From Bimastos eiseni (lineage: Eukaryota > Annelida > Clitellata > Crassiclitellata > Lumbricidae): 64,000 nucleotides of DNA. Numbering within the stretch: position 1 is the first letter of the stretch; each line of letters begins with the position of its first letter. Under the pieces are notes generated by a model. The model saw nothing but the letters and a program-made list of their open reading frames with translations. It was not told where the DNA came from and did no database searches. Both the position numbers and the translations under genes were made by a program. Shown piece after piece: positions 27,401-34,689 of the stretch. The stretch is from positions 31,877,711-31,941,710 of the forward strand of contig OY365811.1 in the NCBI GenBank assembly GCA_959347315.1, read 5' to 3'.

Positions 27401-28920
27401 GACCAGGGTTTTTAGTGGGTTGGGGGCATATCCACAATTCACTTACAAGGGTATTATAAGTGATTTTGCTGCAGTTAAATCCAGTCAGTTGCTTTTTTTT
27501 AAAGGATGTTTAGTGACTGCTCTGCCTGTTCAATTGCTGATCTCTTGCAACTTGTTGTTGTTCTCGGATTGTTAAAATGTGCTCTGTTACATATCAAAGG
27601 GACACAAACAATGTTGGACTTTCTGTCATTGTTAATATTTCATATCAACCAGTTATATACTAAATATGATTTTTTTCAAATTCCGTTTGATTGGGTCAGG
27701 TGATCAATCAAGTGCCGACCGTGTCCATTGACAAGACGGACGGCTGTATGATCTACTTAAGCAAGAGCTCATTGCACACGCAAGTCGTGTCTGCCAAGTC
27801 ATCAGAGATGAATGTCCTCATCCCAGACAATTCAGGAGAGTTTGTAAGTCAATAATGACTATGCTGGTTAACAGTGAATTGGATGGGGGTAATGGCATTG
27901 ACTGGGCAGTGGTAATGGCTTTGGCTGGGCAGTGGTGATGGCATTGGCTGGGCAGAGGTAATGGCTTTGGCTGGGCAGTGGTAATGGCTTTGGCTGGGCA
28001 GTGGTGATCAATGATCCCTCTAATTTTTTGAAGATCGTGTGCACAAGAAATTTTGTGTGTGCAACATTTTATAAATGGTTCGAACTGAATGCGGTGATAG
28101 TTAAATTAGGACAATTATCTAAAATTCCTTGGTGATAAATTCAGATAACCTAAGAAAAGTCTCATGTCTAAAGATAAATATTATTGGGGACTTGTCAGCC
28201 AAGGAACCAAAGTTTCTGGAGAAAGGTAGACCGCAGCCGGCTAGGAAACTTAGATTTACGTACTTTTTCATAAAAGATATCGTGTCTCGTTATAATTGCA
28301 AAAATATGTGTGCACCGGTCCCAAAGCTCGTGTGCGTGCGCACATGCGCACAGCTTAGAGGGAACATTGATGGTGATGGCATTGGCTGGGCAGTGGTGAT
28401 GGCATTGGCTGGGCAGTGGGGATGGCATTGACTGGGCAGTGGTAGTTGTGGGGCCTGCGATGGCCGTGGTTTGTGGTGGTGATGTTTGTCGTCAGTTTGA
28501 ATAGTGAGCGCTATTGTATTGTATGCATCGGGACACATTTATTTGTGTAGACCATTTCTATGAGGATGAGGATAATGCTAATTTCTTTTGCAGTGTTTGT
28601 ATTCTAAAAGTCTAATGATTTATATGGCCATAAAGATATCTTGCTTTTATGGAGTGTTTATTATGTGGCTCACCAAATCTCCTGTGCAGGCCACATAAAA
28701 CTTTGTTGAAATAGAGACTCATTGAAGTCTCTGTTAAAAACTAATTCTCTTTGAAAAACTGAATTTCTTTTGTAAAGTATTAATTCTTTTTTTCAAAATG
28801 CTAATTCTCTGCTCACAATTCTGACCATTATAGAAGGAGTATCCAATCCCGGAACAGTTCCGTACCAACTGGAACGGTAAACAACTGGTTACCGAAATGA
28901 CAGACGTCAAAGTGGGCTAA
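9318..28920 (+). CDS. CAP1: Adenylyl cyclase-associated protein (CAP), 12 coding exons
   Basis: CDS joins 9318-9420, 11264-11367, 12718-12849, 20455-20544, 20971-21056, 23047-23152, 23977-24175, 24639-24820, 25620-25743, 26793-26875, 27700-27843 and 28834-28920: 1440 nt, 479 aa, in phase throughout, near the family's usual 475 aa. Seen: an N-terminal coiled segment ([15 protein letters not shown], 4-18); the helical folded domain (about 40-207) with [19 protein letters not shown] and ALGWV; a Gly/Pro tract ([14 protein letters not shown], about 222-237); a WH2-like segment ending SLKKV (about 255-278); and the C-terminal beta-helix CARP domain (about 320-479) with KTDGC and [12 protein letters not shown]. 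Known of the family: cytosolic; recycles ADP-actin by binding cofilin-actin through the N-terminal domain and promoting nucleotide exchange through WH2/CARP. Every expected domain is present, so the gene looks functional. Confidence 0.97.
10551..10688. repeat. 51-bp minisatellite in CAP intron 1
   Basis: About 2.7 copies of a 51-bp unit starting ACAATTGACC(T)AACTAAAAA. The unit is a multiple of three, so an open frame runs through it by chance. Confidence 0.9.
11264..11367 (+). CDS. CAP1: CAP exon 2
   Basis: Residues 35-69 with [20 protein letters not shown] and IGGDV, the first helices of the folded domain. The acceptor is TTCTGTTCAG and the donor CAG|GTGATG. Intron 2 (11368-12717) holds a 24-bp direct repeat (TATAGCAAAAGCAATTAACA...) near 12160 and again near 12410, and otherwise nothing recognised. 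Confidence 0.95.
12718..12849 (+). CDS. CAP1: CAP exon 3
   Basis: Residues 70-113 ([20 protein letters not shown] to ADKITDAQ). It is phase 0 at both ends. Intron 3 (12850-20454, 7.6 kb) carries a degenerate repeat (13530-14060) and an antisense LINE. Confidence 0.95.
13530..14080. repeat. Degenerate dispersed repeat in CAP intron 3
   Basis: Reads like the decayed dispersed family also seen at 3815-4330 and 61377-62000: GTGTGTTCCAGATGGAAG, then AAAGGCACTGCACTGC, then a run of similar low-similarity stretches. An overlapping 134-codon minus-strand frame has no family resemblance. Confidence 0.4.
14690..14730 (-). other. 3' UTR hairpin of the full-length LINE
   Basis: On the minus strand GGGTGACCCTGATTAC is followed by AGGATTTTCTGTCCT, a short stem-loop with AGGA/TCCT arms. 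The same layout occurs near 22005-22040 and 31606-31645. It is probably the RNA feature bound by the element's reverse transcriptase. Confidence 0.5.
14853..18125 (-). CDS. LINE ORF2: endonuclease-reverse transcriptase, 1090 aa
   Basis: Copies the element's RNA into a nicked genomic site. Residues 8-51 form a PHD-like finger (C8, C11, C24, C27, H32, C48, C51) with His35 where the usual sixth ligand is Cys. The APE-type endonuclease (about 142-360) shows MHINCRSI, the catalytic-Glu motif TETWL (173-177), GDFNID (283-288) and SDHLPI (350-355). The reverse transcriptase (about 640-900) shows [13 protein letters not shown] (from 727), [10 protein letters not shown] (785-794) and FADD (816-819). 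All expected catalytic residues are present and there is no stop or frameshift. No RNase H domain is seen. The start at 18125 keeps the finger complete. It lies downstream of ORF1 and is probably translated from the same RNA. Confidence 0.95.
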   Translation of the reverse strand: MSSTLDKCYSCKRTLFDDNDLITCSLCTKHFHSSHYNIPTCNTASWYCIECLPYLFPFNHIVNEVEFKESILEAGGKDSSVILLREGPRLEIFTDSDNIRPLVNNCDLDPDENYYSIRPTQSTYSTPISLTSTCLKYKDFISIMHINCRSISSKLHRLEYLLTLLSIDILAVTETWLDSNSANSIYIPGFTFEYKCRTTGRGGGVGFFIRDNLNYQPFNLPPACSTHITYESLFLRFPRANGSYFLTGAIYRPPGCDLEAFNKEWDLLLSAFHLKDKDMYILGDFNIDLLKVQEHKLTSDFLNIMSSYHFLPIITQPTRITESSTSLIDNIFTNRISKTIEPTIVVTDLSDHLPIITWVDIAPSFTRTATDNFTRIMDPTFKEYFKELLSKSDWSDIIESSVNQDPSAAYELFSVKFKTAYDAAFPLKPKRLNSSKPFKQPWMTSALYKSCKTKTKLYAAFIKNPSVKNKAKFVSYRNRFKSLCKRAERNFYAMEFTKHKNDLKQTWQTIKTILRVKPTGSLIKCLTSNDIEITNNELIAEKFNAYFTSMTQDLVAKIPPSTNPPTSYLDPPNSSSLAVYPTTAEEILVLSHSLKSTNSSGPDDINPSVVKPVLSLIAKPLSAIINCSLETGIVPDPLKVARVTPIYKQGNKEDVTNYRPISILPYFSKLFEKVMYTRLYDYIDKKGLLCKFQQGFQSGHSTVMSLLNIHDNITTAIDRNEYSIGIFIDIAKAFDSVDHELLLLKLENLGIRGTTLKWFQSYLSNRYQQVKCNGVLSSLNRIRYGVPQGSILGPLLFLLFINDLPNASSILQFLLFADDTNIFASHKSYNKLFQIVNQELEHVNDWFKTNKLSLNITKTNYILFSSHRKQLPQLKEVLAINNVPVPRVTSAKFLGIYIDEHLTWKEHIQHISVKIAKNIGVLSRISYLLPINIRLSLYYTMINPYLTYCNLIWASNYPTRLKKLNILQKRALRIINDSHYLISTDPIYKQTRILKVEQLLIFQTNEFMYKYTHNQLPSVFDNYFSPLSEVNPYKLRSSSNYRPIFSRTNTRMFSIKYAGPKAWNVIPDELRSLNNLNVFKIKLRNYLMDL
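18283..18489 (-). CDS. Small hydrophobic ORF between LINE ORF1 and ORF2
   Basis: A 68-codon frame with one strongly hydrophobic stretch ([16 protein letters not shown]) that could span a membrane. I do not recognise it, and LINEs of this group are not known to need such a protein. Chance is the simplest explanation. Confidence 0.2.
   Translation of the reverse strand: MKIILDYASCVFPSISRKLLHFVLWLLAVFFFVCFPITTTYAVLGHLLLPSLKETFNGYQPTHLTDLI
18668..19468 (-). CDS. LINE ORF1: RNA-binding protein, 266 aa
   Basis: Basic protein expected to coat the LINE RNA. Residues about 20-95 are heptad-like and coiled-coil prone ([19 protein letters not shown]). From about 97 an RRM-like fold begins (DNLIIYGI) and includes [27 protein letters not shown] and a C-terminal part with VYINEHLT and [10 protein letters not shown]. 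This domain order (coiled coil, RRM, C-terminal domain) is the common ORF1 layout of many animal LINEs. The frame is intact. The start ATG lies about 90 bp inside the likely 5' end. Confidence 0.9.
   Translation of the reverse strand: MSRRGINREELMECLLGDEVMETLATKLETRLTSMIKRISDDLAKVFTAKMESMVAGFTEASFQKLSQEQNEKVGNLEKENSLLKTKLDDLENQTKLDNLIIYGIDGRSKNDTSTFQSASQHDFSSNDKKVTQSVINLCNGRLGLSITESDISFAHGISGNSKGPNGPILVRFTNRSVRNLIYSARKRLKGSSNSDPVYINEHLTLSNASLFAEARKMVKNKSITSAWTRGGLVYIRRSEDPNEKPRKVSSPINLQNINSTQIVPK
19816..20300. other. Intron 3 remainder with short dispersed-repeat pieces
   Basis: TTTATATAGCG near 19820 and TTTATATAGAGCCCC with CAGAGGCACTCC near 20243-20290 look like pieces of the family at 61377-61450. 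TGTATGCATG-rich simple DNA lies in between. No exon. Confidence 0.4.
20455..20544 (+). CDS. CAP1: CAP exon 4
   Basis: Residues 114-143, the most conserved part of the folded domain: [20 protein letters not shown] then [10 protein letters not shown]. The acceptor is GCATTTTTAG and the donor GTG|GTATGC. It sits about 0.9 kb beyond the end of the antisense LINE. Intron 4 (20545-20970) shows no repeat. Confidence 0.95.
20971..21056 (+). CDS. CAP1: CAP exon 5
   Basis: Residues 144-171 plus two bases: [20 protein letters not shown], then RVLKDFKE. The donor is GAA|GTACGC, phase 2. Intron 5 (21057-23046) carries the 3' end of a LINE at 21880-22206 and dispersed-repeat pieces near 22550-22720. Confidence 0.96.
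21880..22206 (+). mobile_element. LINE 3' end with TGATTGATT tail
   Basis: Contains GGTGGCCCTAACTTGC, then the perfect hairpin GGGACC-TTT-GGTCCC (22021-22035), then AAATAAATTTC and a TTGATTGATTTTGATTGATT tail. The layout matches the 3' UTR of the full-length LINE and the copy at 31430-31830. No coding part is left; 5' truncated. Confidence 0.65.
22550..22720. repeat. Dispersed-repeat fragment
   Basis: ATATAGCGCTCATTCAAG followed by ATCTACTCAGAGGCACTCC resembles the opening at 61385-61435 (CAGCGCCCCTTCAAGGCC, ATCTACTCAGAAGCACTCC). Confidence 0.5.
23047..23152 (+). CDS. CAP1: CAP exon 6
   Basis: Residues 172-207: [20 protein letters not shown] then [11 protein letters not shown], the last helices of the folded domain. 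The acceptor is CATTGGCAG and the donor AAG|GTGATT. Intron 6 (23153-23976) shows nothing recognisable. Confidence 0.95.
23977..24175 (+). CDS. CAP1: CAP exon 7 (proline-rich linker)
   Basis: Residues 208-273: a Ser/Gly/Ala start, then [17 protein letters not shown], then [20 protein letters not shown]. The proline tract is the known profilin/SH3-binding linker of CAP. The donor lies in AAAAT|GTTAGC, phase 1. Intron 7 (24176-24638) is plain. Confidence 0.94.
24639..24820 (+). CDS. CAP1: CAP exon 8 (WH2 end and linker)
   Basis: Residues 274-334: [18 protein letters not shown] completes the WH2-like actin-binding segment, followed by a Pro/Lys/Thr linker, then LEGKKWIV opening the CARP domain. 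The donor is a strong GTC|GTAAGT. Intron 8 (24821-25619) carries a 63-bp TTAA-type mini-element. Confidence 0.95.
25300..25362. mobile_element. 63-bp TTAA-flanked mini-element (piggyBac-like ends)
   Basis: The ends CCCTTTGACAACCAGC and GCTGGTCGTTAAAGGG are inverted complements with two mismatches. The right flank is TTAA, the left CTAA. Size and target site resemble piggyBac-type MITEs. Confidence 0.55.
25620..25743 (+). CDS. CAP1: CAP exon 9
   Basis: Residues 335-375: [20 protein letters not shown] then [20 protein letters not shown], the first strands of the CARP beta-helix. The acceptor is GTGGTTTCAG and the donor G|GTGAGT. Intron 9 (25744-26792) carries a SINE-like element at 25905-26110. 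Confidence 0.96.
25905..26110 (+). mobile_element. tRNA-derived SINE in CAP intron 9
   Basis: The head has an A-box-like GGTGGTGTAGCAAATTG and a B-box GGTTCGAATCT (25961-25971), about tRNA spacing. It continues GACCCTGGGGAAGTTGCTTA, like the core of tRNA-derived SINEs, and ends in imperfect DNA near 26110. It could be transcribed by RNA polymerase III if intact. Confidence 0.65.
26793..26875 (+). CDS. CAP1: CAP exon 10
   Basis: Residues 376-403: [20 protein letters not shown] then NCQSVQVQ. The acceptor is GTTATATAG and the donor CAG|GTAACA. Intron 10 (26876-27699) begins with a repeat opening ACTAGCTGTTAACCCGTG near 26931. Confidence 0.95.
26931..27010. repeat. ACTAGCTG-type repeat end
   Basis: ACTAGCTGTTAACCCGTG resembles, in inverse orientation, the sequence at about 40660-40689 (CCCGTGCAACGCCGGG then CAGCTAGT), so this is probably one end of a dispersed family. 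Its other end is not visible. Confidence 0.35.
27700..27843 (+). CDS. CAP1: CAP exon 11
   Basis: Residues 404-451: [48 protein letters not shown]. It carries the highly conserved KTDGC and SAKSSEMNV motifs. The donor is TTT|GTAAGT. Intron 11 (27844-28833) has a 23-bp minisatellite interrupted by a hAT-like MITE. Confidence 0.97.
27892..28446. repeat. 23-bp minisatellite split by an insertion
   Basis: Units of the form ATGGCATTGACTGGGCAGTG+GTA repeat with a 23-bp period at 27892-28008 and again at 28370-28446. The gap is exactly the MITE at 28009-28369, so the array existed before the insertion. Confidence 0.85.
28009..28369. mobile_element. hAT-like MITE, family C
   Basis: 361 bp. The left end CAATGATCCCTCTAA and the inverted right end CAATGTTCCCTCTAA match at 14 of 15. 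The flanks GTGGTGAT (28001-28008) and ATGGTGAT (28370-28377) form an 8-bp duplication with one difference. A single end of the same family is at 47693. No transposase. Confidence 0.8.
28834..28920 (+). CDS. CAP1: CAP exon 12 (stop)
   Basis: Residues 452-479 and [23 protein letters not shown] then EMTDVKVG, matching the family's C-terminal PEQF-W-G-KLVT pattern. The 3' untranslated end is not determined; no clear AATAAA is near the stop. Confidence 0.96.
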   Translation, partial: KEYPIPEQFRTNWNGKQLVTEMTDVKVG

Positions 28921-29740
28921 GTCAACAGATGTACCAACAGCCACCAGTGGACCTAATTATTTTCGTAAATACTTTGCTATAGAGACTTGTTTTTAAAAAA
29001 ATGAAATAGGCCTCACTATTGCCAATAACTAATGAATGAACATTCATGGTTGTCATTGCTTATCTGCTTCCAAATCATAAATTGTCTGCAGTTTTCTTTG
29101 AACATAAGAAACTTTTTAATGTTGCAGAACTCTGATAATATGTTTAATGTTGTCAAATATGAATTTAATTAGTTAGTTTGTTTAACGTCTGTCTAAATTT
29201 TTCCTTCTGTTTGGTCACTTTGAATTTGGAAGTGGCAATTTTCTGTCAGTTAATGCAAATTATTTCTTGCTGTTGAACTTTGTTTTTTAGATAACATATT
29301 CAGGTAGAAGTCAAAATCTCTTTTATACAAAGTTTTGTGTATTTTTAGTGCACGGTTTTTTGTAGCTCAAGATGCATGTCGATGTATGTTTCCTGGTGCT
29401 CAGTTTGGTTGAATTATACATAAACATCAGTGCCTTTGATGCCTTGATAATATAATATCTGCTAGCGTCTGACACTAGTGCATATCCAAAGTGATCTTCG
29501 ACACAGAATGTTGTAATTGCAAGAACATAGAAGACTGCTTAAAGTCTGACATTTTGTTCAGTACAAAAAGCAACGCTGCTGTCTGGCCTTTGCTACATTG
29601 ATTATCATTTATTACCACACAATTGGCACGTGACTGACTATATTTGTGTCGCTTGTTTGCGGCTGTTACTGCCGTTATAGTACTGTAGGCTTATTGACAT
29701 CCAAGCATGCTACAATATTGTGTGGGATTTAGACGCTTTA
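28921..29740 (+). other. CAP 3' UTR or intergenic DNA
   Basis: AT-rich, without coding or repeat signals. The transcript probably ends somewhere here, but no convincing poly(A) signal was found. Confidence 0.4.
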
Positions 29741-29748
29741 TAGAGACT

Positions 29749-29904
29749 TAGGGCGTCCAGATGGGGGGGGGGGAGGGTCCAGAGGCAAATGCCTCCATTT
29801 CATGTAGGGGAATATTTTTTTAGTCTTAGGTGGGAATATCTTGTCTTCCTGACACTTGGGATCATGGATTTGTTTCCTCCATCACTCAGGGGATTGACGC
29901 CCTG
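29749..29904. mobile_element. hAT-like MITE, family A copy 2 (inverted)
   Basis: 156 bp. The ends TAGGGCGTCCAGAT and GATTGACGCCCTG are inverted repeats. The flanks are TAGAGACT (29741-29748) and TAGCGACT (29905-29912), an 8-bp duplication with one mismatch. Its reverse complement is the sequence at 1790-1967. Confidence 0.8.
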
Positions 29905-30049
29905 TAGCGACTGATTATGGATACCTTGTCTACTGCTAGTTTCAATCCTTTATCGTTGTTCTTGTCTCTCAAAGTTCCTGTTTTCTCCTTGTTAAACTGC
30001 TTCTGCTTGTGTGGTCTTTCTCTTTTATGTCTCTGCTTTACCTCTATCA

Positions 30050-30451
30050 GTCACTTTCTTTTGGATAGGCCCATTCTTTAGATTTTCCAACCGGAGGTGC
30101 ACATACCCTTAGAGGTTCGCCAGCTATTGCTAGGGGGTCGCCAGTTGAAGCCTAGAAGGAAACTGCAATTTCAACGCTTCGACTGAGAATGCCGTGTTCT
30201 TCTTAATTCCCTTGCATATAATATAGTCACACACTGAGATGATTTAAGTACTTTTATTTTTAAATTATAGTTGAAAAATTTGAGGTAAACAAGAGCCCAA
30301 AATGTACCCCATTCGACACCAAACGCTAAAAATTGCTCAAGCTCCTGGTGCTGAGCCCCAGACCCCGCCCGGGCAGCTTACGACGCTCGCCCAGATCGTC
30401 TGATCGTCAGTGGCTTTTTGCCCCCATCCTTGAAGCTCTGGCAACGCCACT
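30050..30451. mobile_element. Probable hAT-like element, right end only
   Basis: Ends GGCAACGCCACTG at about 30451, the usual form of hAT termini (CAGTGGCG inverted). The inner part is GC-rich (CCCCGCCCGGGCAG). A matching left end was not found, so it may be truncated. Confidence 0.35.
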
Positions 30452-30460
30452 GTTTAAAGC

Positions 30461-31130
30461 TGGTGTCTTGCGCTTGGCTTAGATCTGGCGTTATATAAGT
30501 TTGGAGATTACAATAACGACTATAACGATTATAGCTATCATGAAGGAGACTTATTTTGGTGGTGTCTTAATTCAGGAAGAGCGAATTGCAATAGTCAAGT
30601 TCAGCGTGGACAATAATAGAGGTATATAGCACGGCCTAATCTAGGCCTTTGCTGTCTACTCTACTCGCAGCGCTCGTGAATAAACTGATGCCCTGCTTTC
30701 AAGTGGCGCTTTAGAAATTTGGAGATTACGATTACTCCGTTGCTGACGTGCAGACGTGATTGAGGAGAAGTAATGTCAAATTTAATGCTGATGACTGAAG
30801 GGTCCGTAGTATAATTATACACATTCGACATTTACTCCAATATGGAAGAATCAGAACGACGCCAAGGACAAGGGGAAAATGCACAAGGAAGAGATTTCAC
30901 TCAATCCCTACGAGATAGACCGACTCCGAGTGAAGACCCAGGGCTATCTGAACCTGTTTCATTTGATGTATAGTTGTATACCACCTCATGCTATAATCTG
31001 CTCGATGCACCTTGTCTTACAAGCCTTCTCAGGAGAAGGATGTAAATAAAACACTCTTCGTTACAAGCGATCCTGTGCTTGAGTTGATTCTTCACTCCAA
31101 TCTGAGCTCGATTCCCGGGTCCTTCGCGTG
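30461..31130. other. Repeat-rich DNA with duplicated 60-bp segments
   Basis: Two related segments end TTTGGAGATTACAATAACG (30461-30520) and TTTGGAGATTACGATTACTCC (30676-30740); a third copy is at 36633-36715. An AATAAA at about 31046 follows a 43-codon frame at 30841 and might belong to a decayed LTR; not established. Confidence 0.35.
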
Positions 31131-31189
31131 AAATCGTCAGAAATAATAACGACTATAGGCCTACCTGCAGCTTTCAAGCTTACCAACTA

Positions 31190-31400
31190 CCAGGTGGGGC
31201 GGATTGAGACAGATTTTTGGCCCTGGAGAGGAGGAAGAAGGTGGCCGCGAGTTTCACCAACCCCTCTACTGCTGGTTGTCGGAGGTGTTCCCCGAGCGGT
31301 CGGTGAAGGTTTCGAGTGAATATATATGTCTAAAAGTGTGCAAATGCGTACATACCGACCTGAGCGACTGTCGAAACGTATATCTCCCAAACGTTCCATT
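31190..31400. repeat. GTTCCCCGAG repeat, copy 1
   Basis: Contains GTTTCACCAACCCCTCTACTG, GTTCCCCGAGCGGTCGGTGA and GTGTGCAAATGCG in the same order as copy 2 at 31990-32175 and, inverted, the copy at 40195-40290. Confidence 0.6.
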
Positions 31401-31429
31401 CATTTCCCGAGCGAACGGGGTCATTATAC

Positions 31430-31830
31430 GACAATTTTTTAGTCTCCGTCTGCTTAAGGCTAGACTTAAAATGTATCTGTTAAACGATTCATAACGAGTA
31501 TACGTGTACTGGTCACACTTCCTTGGCTTAGTTAACTAGTTAAATTAAAATTACTCGCATTTGTCTCCCTCATTTCTTCAATCTGCTGCCCAAATACTAG
31601 TATAAAAGGGTGTCCCCTACTAGCGGAACCATACGGTTCCTTTGGGGATTTTTCTTTCCCAGTTGCCTCCTACCTCAATACCAAACTAATTCAGCAACTT
31701 GTTGCTCAGTTGACATTTTTTTCTTGTCCATCGTGTTATTTTTATTTTTACTGAAAATGGTTGTATGTATGTACTGTTAATAATTACTGTGTTTTGGAGT
31801 CAATAAAAACGATATTGATTGATTGAACGG
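31430..31830 (+). mobile_element. 5'-truncated LINE 3' end
   Basis: The first codons read FSLRLLKARLKMYLLNDS and stop, like the C-terminus of a LINE ORF2. The 3' UTR has GGGTGTCCCCTACTAGC, the hairpin GGAACC-ATAC-GGTTCC (31625-31640), GTTTTGGAGTCAATAAAAAC and a TTGATTGATTGA tail. The GGAG(A/T)CAATAAAAAC end is shared with the full-length element at 14590. It sits inside a run of the GTTCCCCGAG repeat. Confidence 0.75.
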
Positions 31831-31989
31831 CGAATGTTTAGAATAAATAGCTGTTAAAGTGTCCAAATGCGTACAAGGTACACACTCATGGGACCGATTG
31901 TGCAAACGTATATCTACCGAACAAAAGGCGTGGCAGAGAGATAGCCTATGACATGCAAGTGTTTCGGCGAGACGATCCTGGCGACTGAG

Positions 31990-32175
31990 AAGGAAACTAT
32001 CCTTGGGGGTCCTGACAGGTTTTTGGCCATGGAGACCATGAAGATCGCATACTTGGGTTTCACGAACCCCTCGACTGCGTGTGTTCCCCGAGTGAACGGT
32101 GAAGGTTTCGAGAGAATAGCTCTAAACTGTGCAAATGCATCGTCTGACAGAGATGTCTCTTTATTTACATAGATG
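31990..32175. repeat. GTTCCCCGAG repeat, copy 2
   Basis: TTTTTGGCCATGGAGACC, GTTTCACGAACCCCTCGAC, GTTCCCCGAGTGAACGGTGA and AATAGCTCTAAACTGTGCAA follow in the same order as in copy 1. Function unknown. Confidence 0.6.
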
Positions 32176-32179
32176 ACGA

Positions 32180-33025
32180 GTTCCTGCTTAATATTCAAAT
32201 ACGCATTTAAAAGCAAGCGCGCAGATAAATATCATACAAAAACTGCGCCGCTTCATGGTTGCACATTGGCAGTGCCAGTCCCAAGCCTGGATTAAGGAGG
32301 CGGGCGACGCGAATTATCATTGTTGTCACACAGCGTCGTTAAACTGAAACTAATACTGCATATAATGGGCGTTTGGCACATTATATGCTATTGCACGCAT
32401 TCGTGAACACATAGGGGTGGGGGGCCTAATATATAGGCCTACAGTGTACGTGCATTGTAGGCCTACATGTATAAGAACAGCGGTGATTATAAGGTCCCTC
32501 CGTCTAGAGACTTCAATCTCTTCCTCCTCATGTTATCAAATCTCAGCGAGGCTGTCTTGTTTGCAATAAACTTGCCGACTTTAATAGGCCTAAACCTATT
32601 CGTGAGCAAAACATAGGCTATTGGTTGAAGGGTGGCATCACATTTCCGTAATAACTAAATAAATAATCCAGTCTTTTAAGGACTACCCGGCTTCGATGTT
32701 CACTTCTGATCTTTGCGAGGATGGCATCATTACCAGGGTTTATAGCGGGTGGGAACGCGTGGAAACGGCGTTCCAACTTCTCTAAAAATCCTATGTCTGC
32801 GTTCCCACTGCTCACAATGCAATGGAACCCTTGGAACGCATGTGTTCCAATAGAACTCTTCATCGGAACGTCCATTCGGTAACGACAACTAAGTCATGAC
32901 TCTTATGAGTCTTATTTAGAATTACATATTACAGTGTGTTTGCTGTCCGCTTGTAAGCAGCTTTACACTAACGACATGTAAGCCTTTAAGACCTTAAACC
33001 GGGTATGTTAACGGATCACTACAAT
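32180..33025. other. Gene-free DNA
   Basis: Several TAGGCCTA-type palindromes (32435-32465 and 32587). No coding exon or complete element recognised. Confidence 0.4.
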
Positions 33026-33400
33026 AATGGGGAGGGCAGAGGATGATGAGGAGTGGTGGAGAACGGAAGATGGGCGAGGATTAGAACGGAGAGAAGGGCT
33101 AATGAGGATGGGAGTAATAAGCGAGAAGCATGTAAATGGGACGAAGTGTTGAAATCGGAGACTATGGGCAGGTGAGGAATGAATGATAAGGAGGTGGAGA
33201 AAAATTGCGGGGTAGTGAAGGGGAGGAGGGAAAGATGAGGGGATTAGCATGGGAATTGAATGAGAATACAATGGATAGTAATAGACAGCAGAAGGAGAGA
33301 ATCCATGAGAACAGTAAGAAAGAGGAGGGGATGAGGAAGAGGCAGAGGATAATAGATGGTGAAAGGCAGTGGAAGTTGCAAGAGGGCATTGGCAGAAGTG
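33026..33400. repeat. Purine-rich tract
   Basis: About 370 bp in which the + strand is strongly A/G biased (GGAGGAGGGAAAGATGAGGG and similar). Open frames on both strands here reflect the bias. Confidence 0.7.
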
Positions 33401-33439
33401 TTGGCCTACTCTCCTTCAAGTCAGGTACGGTAGCCATCA

Positions 33440-33500
33440 CATATTGCATTGTATTGTATCTAAATCACTTTGTTTATATAGCGCCTCTCAGCGCACACCA
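33440..33500. repeat. TTTATATAGCGCCTCTCAGCG repeat opening
   Basis: GCATTGTATTGTATC followed by TTTATATAGCGCCTCTCAGC, the same opening as at 3836 and 61383. The rest of 33500-34690 holds nothing recognised. Confidence 0.5.
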
Positions 33501-34689
33501 ATCACTTCCATATAAAAGCAATTCGTCTTGACAGAAGAAAAAATATGCAACACCTCTACAGAATAAAGTTCCACTAGTATTAATTTCAGCAGCGCTATCT
33601 ATGTCCATCAATGATTACTGTTGGACAGAAAAATCGAAGCTTTCTTCGACAAGAAATTGAAACATCAAAACGGAAGCTTTGCAAAATTTGGGAGCCGGGG
33701 AACCGCTACCCTTTCCTCCTCGAATGCAAGCGCATTCACTGGACCATAGGGCCTATCCTCAGAATGTGTAACTATCAACCCGTCCACTCCCAACTATCTC
33801 ATACACGCGTTGCACTACTTATATGGCATCCTATCAATACCTCTTTAAATAAAGGTGTCTAATTGTATAATTACATTAATCAACTGTCAGCTGCGCCTTA
33901 TTTTTGGCAATCAATTATTGGACTTAGAGGAAAGTAGTTTTATTTTCTCACTAAATAGCAGTGCTAAATGGAAAATAAAATAAAGCAATAATAGTAATCA
34001 TAATTATTATTGTAAATTCATGAACACACGTACGATACCAACTAGCGATTCGTTTGCGCGACACATCTCAGAAGGAGTGTACGATTATAGATTTAGTTAA
34101 GATTAATTTCCCATCAATCATCGCACAGAAAGGAAAGCAGTTTCGTTTAGTCGACAAATGAATACGTTAATTGAAATTTCATAAATAGGCCAACACAATA
34201 ATACCAATTATTATTTTTAATTTCAAACACGCACTACGCCACCTACGGATCGAGAGGCGCGTTCCCGTCTGTCCAATACATTTAGAACTGCTAGCATTCT
34301 CTGTCGCTTATCTCAATACTTGTTTCTTCGATTATGTATATCTGAGCTCGTGGGAAGCTTCAAAAATGACAAATAATGTGCAGAATTAAATATTAAATAA
34401 TTATAAGTCACAGCGTATAGGCCTACAATATTTGTGTAGCTAGAACAATGGGGTCTATATAGATCCTGTCCTGCAGTTTCCTGGATTCATTGTTTGTTGC
34501 CTATTGTAGAATTATGTCACGCAGATGTTCCTGTAAATTTCACACATTAGGGATTATTTTTAAGTTGTACTGTGTGACATATCTACGTACTTTGCAAAGC
34601 CAAAGTGTACAGCACATTGTATCGTCAACGATCATACGTCGAAGCAGTGTTTACTTCAAACTTTGTTTTAATTGCGTCGTTAATGTAGC

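Noticed and set aside
30780..31130. Solo LTR with AATAAA at 31046
   Set aside because: No TG...CA boundaries, primer-binding site or matching second LTR.
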